Source of the DNA: Haliclystus octoradiatus
Taxonomy: Eukaryota; Cnidaria; Staurozoa; Stauromedusae; Haliclystidae
Length of the DNA stretch: 64,000 nucleotides
Direction of reading: 5' to 3'
NCBI GenBank assembly: GCA_916610825.1
Contig: OU744448.1
Location: forward strand, 310,001 to 374,000
Below, piece by piece: positions 10,847-21,600 of this stretch (position 1 is its first letter; each line of letters begins with the position of its first letter). Made by a program: the position numbers and the translations under genes. Under the pieces are notes generated by a model, which saw nothing but the letters and a program-made list of their open reading frames with translations, made no database searches and was not told the DNA's origin.

Positions 10847-11764
10847 TTAAGAATCATCACCATCCCACAGGCCCTTATTAGTTGAAGCGTATGATTCTGT
10901 CGAGACAAACAGTATGATTCGTAATTATTTTTATGATTATATAATCCCCCTTCCTGTCTAATATCGTTAAATAAATTAGCACCATCTCCTAATTTCTCCC
11001 CTCCTGGTATGTCCAATTATAATACTTCTCTCGTTATACCAATGATGAATTATGCTCTATTCTATTTTCTATGAAACCCCTTGCGTCTCCTGGACCAGAT
11101 GGAGTCCCCACCCTCGCACTTCGAGAACCTCTTGCACAAAATGAGATACTTACCATCATAAATGCCGTTTTGTCAGGGGAACAACAAGTACCGGGTCAGT
11201 GGCGAAGATCTGCTGTCATCACCGTCAACAAGACCTCATTTAGAGACCTAGACCAACAGAGAGGTATCACTTTAAGTTGTACCAATCAAAATGGTGACAG
11301 GAATAGCCGGTCAACTTTAGGCCAAATCCTATCAGCTAGGATATTGTTAGAAAGCTGTAGGACACATCAAAAAGACATTGTTGCAATTTTTAATGACTTC
11401 AAAAAGGCCTTTAATTGACTCTGTGTTAAGATGCAGAATCCCAGAAATACTAGATTTCTATAATGTACCTATTGTTCTTATCGATGCTATTATGTCCTTT
11501 TATTCTTCTACTTCGGCTTTTGTTAGAACTCACTATGGTGATACTGATGATTTCCCGATAGCTTGTGGCGTACTACAGGGTGACACATTGTCCTCTTTTT
11601 TATTTACTCTATTTATTTGATCATGTTTTTCGTATTTCATGCCCTGACTCTTCCGGCTTTACCCTTGATCGTTGTAGGGCTTCACGTCATCCAGAGCGCA
11701 GCGTATCGGACCTCTCGTTCGTTGACGATATTGCTATCTTAACGAATAGCATATCTGATGCACA

Positions 11765-12042
11765 TGTTATGCAAACGTTAATAACCTTAAATCTCTATTA
11801 GCCTCATTTTCATGTTTTACATCTATAGTTTTATGTATATGTAAAGGAGGTCGGATATGAGGGCAGTTTTGGAGTTTAATGATAGTCTGGAGTAGCTGTT
11901 TTAGATTGAGTGCTCTCCTTGACCATTTTGATCATTTATATTATATATTCAAGTTTGTATACAATGACTTATTGATTGGATCCGTTTACCATCTTGAAAC
12001 TACTTTATCATTATTTACCATATTAATATTACTTTCTTAATA
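11765..12042 (+). repeat. 5' LTR of the Ty3-type element
   Basis: Starts TGTTATGC and is about 99 percent identical to the 3' LTR. It is followed directly by an ATT-rich simple stretch rather than a recognisable primer-binding site. Confidence 0.85.
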
Positions 12043-13665
12043 TTATTATTAATATTATTATTATTATATTATTATTATTAATATTACTTTCTGATTACTT
12101 ATTTATGCACCTGTTTTAGCACCATTTAAAGCTAATCAACCAACAAAGCTTCACTGTGATGCTTCTGGTACTGGTTATGGTGCAATGTTGTTACAAACTG
12201 ATGTTAATGGAGATGATCATCCTGTTGCGTACTTTAGTGGCTCTTTTAACAAACACGAACGACGATATTCAGTGTCAGAACAAGAACTACTGGCAGTTAT
12301 TCGCGCTGTTGACCGTTTTAGACCTTATCTTGGTCATAGAGAATTCACTGTTATTACTGATCATAAAGCATTAGTTTGGTTATTTAGTTTAAAAAGACTT
12401 TCAAATCGTCTATTTCATTGGAGTTTAGCTCTGCAAGAGTATGCTAAATACATGAAAATTATACATCGTCCTGGTAAAGAGAATGCAGATGCTGATATGT
12501 TATCACGATTACATGAAAACGATGTAGAATCTATTACAATTGGTACAGAACAATGTCCTGCAGATTTTCCTGTATGTCCTTCGATTCTAACTGCATGTTT
12601 ATCTGTATGTCAAGTCGTCAAAGATAATGTAAACACTACCGAAAGTTTGGATTTATTATTAGAACAAAAGGAGGATCCTGTATTGCTAAGGATTATTGAA
12701 TATTTATCTAATACAATAGAACATACAAATGATGATAATATTACAAAACAAAATGATATGAATCAGTATCATAATTATGCTATTATTTCTGGTTTATTAC
12801 ATTGAATTCCTGATGGTAAATTTCAAGGTAGATACCAATTATGTGTTCCTAATCAATTACGAATACCAATATTAAAGGAACTTCATGATACGCCATTATC
12901 AGGCCATTTACGTATAAAACGAACATGGGCAAGATTAGTTGGTAAATACTATTGGAAAGGTTCATATCAAGATGGGGTTGATTATGTAACGTCGTGTACT
13001 ACTTGTCAACGTAATAAAGTATCTAGGAAGCCAAAGGGTGGAGAGATACACCCACTTATATCATTAAAACCTTTCGATCGAATTAGTCTAGATCACATTG
13101 GACCTTTGACACCTTCAGCTGAAGGCCATAGACATTTATTGGTATTTGTTGATCATTTTACACGTTTGACTATTATTGAACCTACAAAATCTACTGATGC
13201 TTTAACTGTAGCTAGATTCCTAGTAGATAAAGTATTTCTAGTTCATGGTACTCCACTTGAAATTTTAACGGATAGAGGGAAAGCATTCAGAAATAAACTA
13301 ATGTTCGCTATCTCTTCAAAGATATTTTGTGCAACACTAAACCTGAAGAGACCCTTCCAGATGGTTATTTTCCTGTTGAAAGAATTTTAGATTGTAAGAA
13401 GCGTGGTAAAGGATATTCGTATTTAGTTAAATGGAAGGGCTACTCCGAAGCAGATGCAACGTGGGAGCCAGGAAGCTATTAAAAAAGTCCACCGTTACAG
13501 TTATTATTGAAAGACTTTCATAATGCTAATACTGTATAAAATTTTAAATCATCTTCAATTTAAAGCTTACATGCCATTACTTTAGTTAATACTTAGATTA
13601 AACATTTTACTATTTTTTAATTAATATTTTAGATTACTGCTAACGCTTTCCAAAACGGGAGGAAA

Positions 13666-13942
13666 TGTTATGCAAATGTTAATAACCTTATATCTCTATT
13701 ACCTCATTTTCATGTTTTACATCTATAGTTTTATGTATATGTAAAGGAGGTCGGATATGAGGGCAGTTTTGGAGTTTAATGATAGTCTGGAGTAGCTGTT
13801 TTAGATTGAGTGCTCTCCTTGACCATTTTGATCATTTATATTATATATTCAAGTTTGTATACAATGACTTATTGATTGGATCCGTTTACCATCTTGAAAC
13901 TACTTTATCATTATTTACCATATTAATATTACTTTCTTAATA
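13666..13942 (+). repeat. 3' LTR of the Ty3-type element
   Basis: Preceded by the purine run GGGAGGAAA and followed by the resumption of LINE copy A. Confidence 0.85.
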
Positions 13943-14585
13943 CACAACAACTTCTTGATGAAGTTGAACGGGTTGGTAAAACGGTAGGCTTGACAATTGA
14001 CACGGCTAAGACGAAATTTATTGCTTTAGGCATAAAGCAGGCACATCTTGCTACATTAAATGGTGACATAGAACGTGTAGATTCGTTCAATTACCTAGGT
14101 TCTGTACTTCCATCTTCTACAGATAATTTCACCTCAAAATTTAACCCAACGAGAGGCCAGGCTTGGGCAGCCATTAGAGGTCTAAATAAATTCTGGGCGT
14201 CCGATGTCAACACTGACGCTAAGTTACGACTGTTCAGACACACGATAAAACCTTTTCTATTATATGCATCTGAAACATGGGTTCTATCAACCACACTATT
14301 GACTCGATTTGACTCAGCTCATGACGCCATGATTCGGCATGCTTTAAGAATGCATTGGCCAAACTTACTGTCTACTGCTAAACTTAGAAAACTTTCCTCT
14401 TCTGCCTCTGCTATTGCTCACCAACGTCAGATGTCTTTTTTAGGTCACATCAAAAGATCAATCGTGAATTGTGTTATTTACAAGTTTCATTGTCAGCTAT
14501 GTCTGACCGTGATTTGTGGCGTCCTTTGCGTAGCAAATATGTAAGGCGTAAGAGGGACGGCACATTCCTATGATGTGACTGTCTA

Positions 14586-14640
<55 letters not shown>
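14586..14640 (+). repeat. (ACT)n tail of LINE copy A
   Basis: About 18 ACT units form the 3' tail of copy A, immediately before the right target duplication. Copy B has the same tail type but shorter. Confidence 0.85.
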
Positions 14641-14641
<1 letters not shown>

Positions 14642-14648
14642 AGCATAA

Positions 14649-15316
14649 CTACCGGTTTTCGGAGCCATATGTTTTACACTAGGATTCTATGCGCGCTCTT
14701 TCGACCGATCAGATCACAGAAAACCTTTGTGATATCTTAGAATTAAGTTTTACGAATACTCGCAGAGTCTCTCTGAGGTATTTTCCTATTTCCAAACAGA
14801 AGCCCGAAACACGAAACATATATGGAGAGAGACGAAAAAGTTGAAAGACAAAACTACCCGCCAAGTAACATTTTGTGAACATACTGCATAAACAAGTGGT
14901 ATATACCACAGTATTAAAGAATTAAAAATTACTTGATTTCCATGTCTTGGTCTGTCTTGATAATTAATAATATCGATTGGGTAATTTGATATGTGGATGC
15001 TATCAAGCTGTCTCGAACAGGGCCTCACAGTTTGGGCTGAATTAAGTCGTAGTCAATAGCTGTCTTCCAATGATATCTCGCTTAAAGATCCCACCATGAT
15101 GATGCAAAATGAATGATCTTTGATCATGGCAATTGGAAAACAAATATCAAATATATCAAATCAAAAAGGATCTGAACGAATGTGGTACGTTGGTGAGTTT
15201 ACACATGTTCAAATTTCAGAATTCTATATTACTTATACTATGGGCTGTCATCAGAGCTGCTAACTAATTCTAAGTAAAGTATTCGTCATTTGGGATAAAA
15301 ATATCACGTCAGCGAA
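14649..15316. other. intergenic, nothing recognised
   Basis: Lies between the retroelement stack and the mosaic gene. No coding exon, RNA gene or repeat was recognised. It presumably contains the promoter of the mosaic gene. Confidence 0.4.
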
Positions 15317-15646
15317 ATGCAGAAACAAAATCAGTAAGTATAACAGATATGACTTATCAAGAGAGAAAAAACAGATAATACGAAACCATGAAAATGGATG
15401 GTTTTAACATTGTGTTATTTAATTGTAATATTGTATCTTAAATTTGTCGCAGTACGACCATCGCCATTAAGAACCGTCCCTCTCAAACTGCGTCCCTCCC
15501 AGCCCTCGTGTGGTCACGTGTCATCTTCCTGTTGACAATACTGATGGTGAATATGCAAATGACCAAACCGTCGATCATCAATGAAGAAAGAAAACAAAAT
15601 CACGTATCAATCCAAGGAACAATTCGCTTGACAGACGTCTTTCAAG
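15317..15646 (+). other. mosaic gene: leader exons 1-2
   Basis: Exon 1 is 15317-15333 (ATG, then GTAAGT donor) and exon 2 is 15453-15646 (weaker GTTTCA donor). Together they encode a Ser/Thr-rich start, the hydrophobic run LVWSRVIFLLTILMV (signal peptide or signal anchor), and a short spacer. Confidence 0.65.
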
Positions 15647-18600
15647 GTTTCAATGCACATCGCACATACATATATTCTTCTATCGCTTAATTAATCGGCT
15701 CTTTCTTAATCATATCATTACGATGGAGGGCATGGCATGGTGATGATTAATTACTTTATTATAGGAAAGTCTGACACATCAGTCAACAGGAAGCCTGGGT
15801 TCTGTCCTCGAATCAATAATGATATCTCGCGCATGACTAGTAGCTGCAAACAACAATGTGAGCGTGATATTCATTGTCATGGTAACATGAAATGTTGCTA
15901 TGATGGCTGCACACTCGTCTGCACAAGCCCAACAATCAACGGTAAGTTAGTCACTTATAACAGTTATATAATAACAGTAATGTATGGTGCCTCTGCGTTT
16001 TTATCATCTCTCAATCTTGTTTCAGTGCGCGCTGGTTCCTGTCCGTTGTTGAAGCATAAGTTAACGTGTACAACAAGACGAGACACGTGCAGTACGGATG
16101 ACGAATGTGAACACGCATTGAAATGTTGCTTCGATGGATGTAGAAATATCTGTTTCTCTCTCTACAACATCAAAGGTATAATTCATCTTAAACATACGAA
16201 AATATTCAGATCAAGTAATTATTTCCATCTTCGTCATATGGTGTCATTTTTCCCTGTTAGAGCGACCAGGTTTTTGCCCCGCAAGAGTCACGAAGACCGC
16301 GCCAACTACTTGCTACAATCGATGCCACACAGATACAGATTGTACAGACGGAGTGACAAAATGCTGTAAAATCGGATGTGGAAAGGAATGCGTAATACCA
16401 AATTTCAACAGTGTGTATAGCTCCAATGTTTTGTGATGCTGTTATTATTCTATAATCCATCATGAAAACTCATTCTCTGTCAATTTTTTCCCCCAGTCAA
16501 ATGGGGTCATTGTCCCGCAGGAAAGAGGGAAGTGCATCAAGCATCGGTGGGTGCTTGTAGAGAAACTAATGATTCTCCCGATGAATGTCGTAATGATATC
16601 GACTGTGCTGGATCTAGGAAATGCTGCCATTTGGAGTGCGGGCGAAGATGCATTGATATTTTTGAAATTGGTATTTTTACATCATACCTTAAATAATTTA
16701 TTAAGTTGCTTGGTTAGTTAACGAAGTTATAAATTAACTGCAATCTATTTTGAATTTATTATCAGCCCGCCCTGGCCAATGTCACAGATCAGCAAGTAGT
16801 CGGAAAGAAAGACAATCAGCGCCTCTTTGCATATCTGACCTCGATTGCGAACCACAACAGAAATGCTGCGGAATTGAAAGCAACCGAACTTGCCTCGCAC
16901 AAAATCTGTCCCCCGTAGGCGAGTTTAGCTCCCAAGGATTCTTACGTTACCAATTGTTGCTTTTCGATGATGTCATCGTTTTTATTTGCCAGGTTGTCAA
17001 TCACTTCGTACTCAACGATGGTACAACGAGGCTGATTCATGGTACGAGGATGATTGTCTAAAATGCCAATGTTATGGCAACAAGATCAGCTGCGTTCCAT
17101 TAGTATGTCCACATGGTAACCCACTGCCAAAAGGTTGCACGGAGAAAAGAATGCAGGGAAGGTGTTGTCCAGAGATAAGATGTCACGATAAGAGACCCAC
17201 TACAGGTTACACATTTTATTTAAGGAAATAGTTAAACACTGGATTCAAATCATTTAAGTCTTTCTCTTTGCTTTTCAGTACGTAATGACACGTGCATTTC
17301 ACGAACGACTGGAGCAAGTCGTAAAAATCATGAATCGTGGTACTTGGATAAATGCACGATATGTACGTGTAATAATGGCTTTGTCTCGTGTAGCTCCATC
17401 GTTTGCCCGCAAAAGCCACAACCAGGCTGCATGTTCATTGAAGGTTTGAGTCAATGCTGTCCAGAAGTATTGTGCACTTCAGGTACGCGAGATGCTTCAA
17501 TCCAATCTATATATATATGCCCTGAACGATGAAACTAAAACTGGGTCTACGTGTTTCAGATTGTATCGACGAAAAGGGTGAGCAACACAACTCAGGTGAT
17601 CATTGGAAAGAGGCTGATTGCATGCGATGTCAATGCAGTCACAACCACACCAAACAGTGCCACCTTTACCAATGTCCAGCAACAGAACTTCAGTCGGACC
17701 ATGATGGTCGCTGTTTGGAGTACAAGACGCCCGGAATATGTTGCCCAGAAATACGGTGCTCAAGCAGTCAAGGTGGGTGGCAAGTCATTTTTCATTTTAC
17801 TGATGTTACAAATGGTTTAGTTTTCTAACTTAATCAGACATTCTCTTCTCTATACACAATTCGAAACAGAGGAAGATTGCAGTGTAGCGCCATTAAGACG
17901 CAGTGGAGAAACATGGGCAGAGAGCGCATGCGCATCATGCAACTGTAAAAATGGTGTGGTCAGTTGCCAATCACAAATTTGCCCTTCAATTGACGACAGA
18001 AGAAGATGTTTTGAAATAGCATCTGACGATCAATGCTGTGGCAACATAGTCTGCCCTATGAACAGTAAGGCAATAATCAATCGACCAATCGACACAAACT
18101 CGACAGCACCTTCCAATACTGATTTTCATTCATCCAATCAGGAGAGAGTGGTTGTCTTGACAACGGTAGATGGTACTATAGCAGTGAGATATGGCAGAGG
18201 GATGAATGCGTGACGTGTGTCTGTAGCAATCAAAGTGTTCAGTGCTACAGAATGGCATGCGAGCTGCCTCATCCTGGATGCGTGGCAGAATATGTCCATC
18301 AGAAATGCTGTCCAAATATCAAATGCAAGCCAGGTCACCATCGATGCTTATCAATCAAGTATCTCAGATCTAGTGATCCAATAATTAATGATATCGATAA
18401 TGATGTATTTTCTACACAGAGCGACCCATGTATTGCAATGAATCTGGGGTTCGTCACATCGACGGAGATAGTTGGTACAGAGATCCTTGTAGACAGTGCC
18501 ATTGCAGAGATGGGCACATCACATGTACTATTCGAAGGTGCCCAACTGTCATGGCAATGGCTGGTTGCTCACTCGTAAATCACAAAGATGAATGCTGTTC

Positions 18601-21600
18601 AACAATTTCTTGTAGACCACGTACGGTTGTCCTCACATATTTGCTGATACCAGTATTGCAACAAACAAGATATTGAACAGAATGTTTGTTTTTCAGCGTT
18701 GAGCAATTGCAGCCAATCAGATGGCGATGGTGTTCGTCTTCATGGCACGTCATGGTCCGCAGATAATGGTTGTACGACCTGTCACTGTTCGAATGGACTG
18801 ATCGAGTGTATTCCGTCGCAGTGTCTCACGCCACCGGTTGGATGCTCACTTCGACGGTCAGAAGATCACTCATGTTGCCCTGACATCATTTGTCCAGGTA
18901 AATAATATCAGCAGCAAAGCATCGATATACATCCTGCCATTCAACTAATGAGTTTAATGTGATTGCAGCAAAGCAAGGCAACTGTCCAACAAAACCACCA
19001 TCGCAATTCACCACTGCTTCAAATGGCACAGAGAGCGACTGCCAGAAACAATGTGTTGTTGATAATGATTGTTCCCAGCAGAAGAAATGTTGTCCCGTAG
19101 GATGTCACGCCCTCTGCGTGGCACCAATTGCAATAAGTATGCTTCCGCAGTGAATGATAATTTACTTATTACAAATGATGATGATGATGACGATGAACTT
19201 GTAATGAGTTTTGTCCTCTTCTTTTTGAGATTGTTTTGATAGCAATCGAAGGCAGAGGGTCTACGGCGATTCATGGTACGGCCACGGTTTGTGTGAGATC
19301 TGTCACTGCACGATTGATCATCAAACTATCTGCACAAACCTAAGCGACAATTGTCCATCCATTCCCGATGGTTGTGACATTGTCCCCACGCAAGGTCAAT
19401 GCTGTCCAGATTTAGACTGTCTCGCTTCGAATGACGAAGGTGGGATGTCATTCTATTATCTAATTGTGTAGTTCTATTATCGTGCTTATAATATCTTCCT
19501 TATTCACAAATTGCTGAATTTGGTCAACTCGTAAAAATCGAAAATCAAATCAAACTTGTTGTACTGAAAGTGACTTAAGATTTCTTTGTCAAGTTAAAAC
19601 CAGTAAAATATCCGTAGAGTTACTAATGACTTGAATGATGTCCTATTATTGTTTCAATTATTAGACCCGGAAATAACAAAGGAATGCCTTCATCACGGTG
19701 CTGTTTATGACCAAGGTGAACGATGGATGAGTGACTCTTGTTTCCAGTGTCAGTGCAACAGAACAATAGTAAGATGTAATAGATTAATCGAATGCCCTAA
19801 TCAGCCAATCAACTGTCGGAGGGAACATCATGAAAATGCGTGCTGTCCAGAGGTAGCATGCCGAGAAAGTAGGTCATACCTCATTGTGACGTAATCGGAC
19901 TATTTCATCAATCTCCATGTAGGTTAGTAGGATCTTTGATTGTGATTTTGGTTTAGTTCAGAGTTGTGTTCTAAATGGAACGGTTGTGATTCTTGATGGG
20001 GAATCATGGCAAATCGATCCTTGTACAAATTGTCGATGCGACAAGGGTCAGTCATGGTGTACAACTAAAACATGTCCCGTGATCGTAGATGTCTCTCAAG
20101 GAAGATGCAATCGCATTTCTATTGCTGGTCAATGCTGCCCCAATGTTGAATGCCAACCGCCGGAACATGAACTTTTGAGTAAGTAAATCTTACAGATGAC
20201 ATTACAGACGATCATAAAGCATTAACAGTTAATTATTATTATGATCAGACGGAACGAATGGAGGATGCTCAACTAGCAACAATCAGCAACATCACCATGG
20301 AGATGTTTGGAACGACGGACCATGCATGACGTGTACATGCCTCAATAGTCACGTGATGTGTGAAACAATCGTCTGCCCTATCGTTGTTGGTTCAAACTGT
20401 CGCACTGAAAAGACAAAAGGTCACTGCTGCCCGAATGTCGTATGCCGTGAAGGTAAGAGCATACGGTCACGGTAGTGACCAAAGATATCACCATGGATAT
20501 TGTTGCTTAATTCCTCTTTTTAATTTTCAGAACGCAGTTGCCTTTACAAAGCAACTAAGTATCTAAACGGTGAACGTTGGACACTAACTCCATGCCAGTA
20601 TTGCGAATGCTTCAATAGCCACACCATATGCCATGAAACACACTGTCCCACTCCACCATCAGACTGCGAGGCACGTCCCACGAAAGGTGTATGCTGCCCA
20701 GATATTATATGCCATCGAAAACTAAGTGACTATGGTATTAAATTAGTATCAATTGGGTTGCCGTTATCGATGTAACTCTTTTGCAAGTTCTTGTGATTTT
20801 CTTGAGTGATTCTATTTCAGATCCAAACCAATGCATAGATTTGCAAGGGAAAATTCACGGTCACGGAGATACATGGTCAACTGATTCAGGATGTACAACA
20901 TGTCGATGTGATCACGGTCGTGTTTTGTGCCAGAGAAAGATTTGTCCTCCTTTCGTCTATCGTGCAGGCTGCTTCCAAGTTCAATACGCTGATGTGTGTT
21001 GCCCAGATGTAGTGTGTGGAAATAGTAAGGATGATGGAGCGAAAAAGAGGCATCAGCAACATGGAATATTTACGTCACGTGATGAGATTGTCATTTTCGA
21101 TAACAGGTAAAGTGGGTCGATGTCCGATCGTTAAATTGAACACAAGCAATGAGATATCATGTGTAGACGAATGCCATCACGATAACGATTGCATCGATGA
21201 TAAGAAGTGTTGCACCAATGGGTGTGGTAGGGGGTGTATGATTCCCAATTGGAACATCGGCAAAAAGACATCCGTCCCAGGTGAGAATCATTTCCAGGGC
21301 AATCATTGACATAGGAATAAATGATAATCTATTATGACGTCATTTACAGCGAGCAAGATCGGCGATTGTCCTAAGCCTCGTTTCCATCTCAAATGCTCAC
21401 GAAGAACCCATGCATGCGAAAGAGATACCGACTGTCGGTTCACTTGGAAATGTTGTTTCAACGGTTGCTACAAGCAGTGTCAGATGCCAGCCATAGGTAA
21501 TTTAGTAACGATTGAATACAAACATGAACAGTGCCAACCGTTTTCGTAATGATTGTCTGTTTCATCTGCTTCAGATTTAAAATGCCCTACTAAACAACCA

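Larger units (their letters stand above)
11765..13942 (+). mobile_element. broken Ty3-type (chromodomain) LTR retrotransposon, fossil
   Basis: Two LTRs of about 278 bp enclose a shortened interior. A polypurine tract lies just before the 3' LTR, and CACA flanks both ends as a probable 4-bp target duplication in LINE copy A. The interior keeps the RNase H end of pol, an integrase with zinc finger and catalytic core, and a C-terminal chromodomain, which points to the chromovirus branch of Ty3/gypsy. No gag, protease or RT was recognised. The element is clearly broken: one large internal loss plus several smaller lesions. The LTRs differ at about three positions, so the insertion is young. Confidence 0.85.
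8683..14640 (+). mobile_element. LINE copy A (5'-truncated, interrupted twice)
   Basis: A non-LTR retrotransposon fragment on the plus strand in three pieces: 8683-8816, 10847-11764 and 13943-14640. The target duplication AAGCATAA lies at 8675-8682 and 14641-14648, which supports reading these as one insertion. The tail is a CTA/ACT trinucleotide run, as in copy B. It encodes reverse transcriptase and C-terminal segments closely matching copy B but is dead: about 69 bp of the RT region is missing near 11283, stops follow codons near 11416 and 11618, and about 100 bp is missing near 14457. No endonuclease domain is present. Copy B and the Ty3-type element inserted into it later. Clade not assigned; the FKYLGS and LLYASETW motifs are typical of RTE/jockey-type LINEs. 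Confidence 0.85.
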
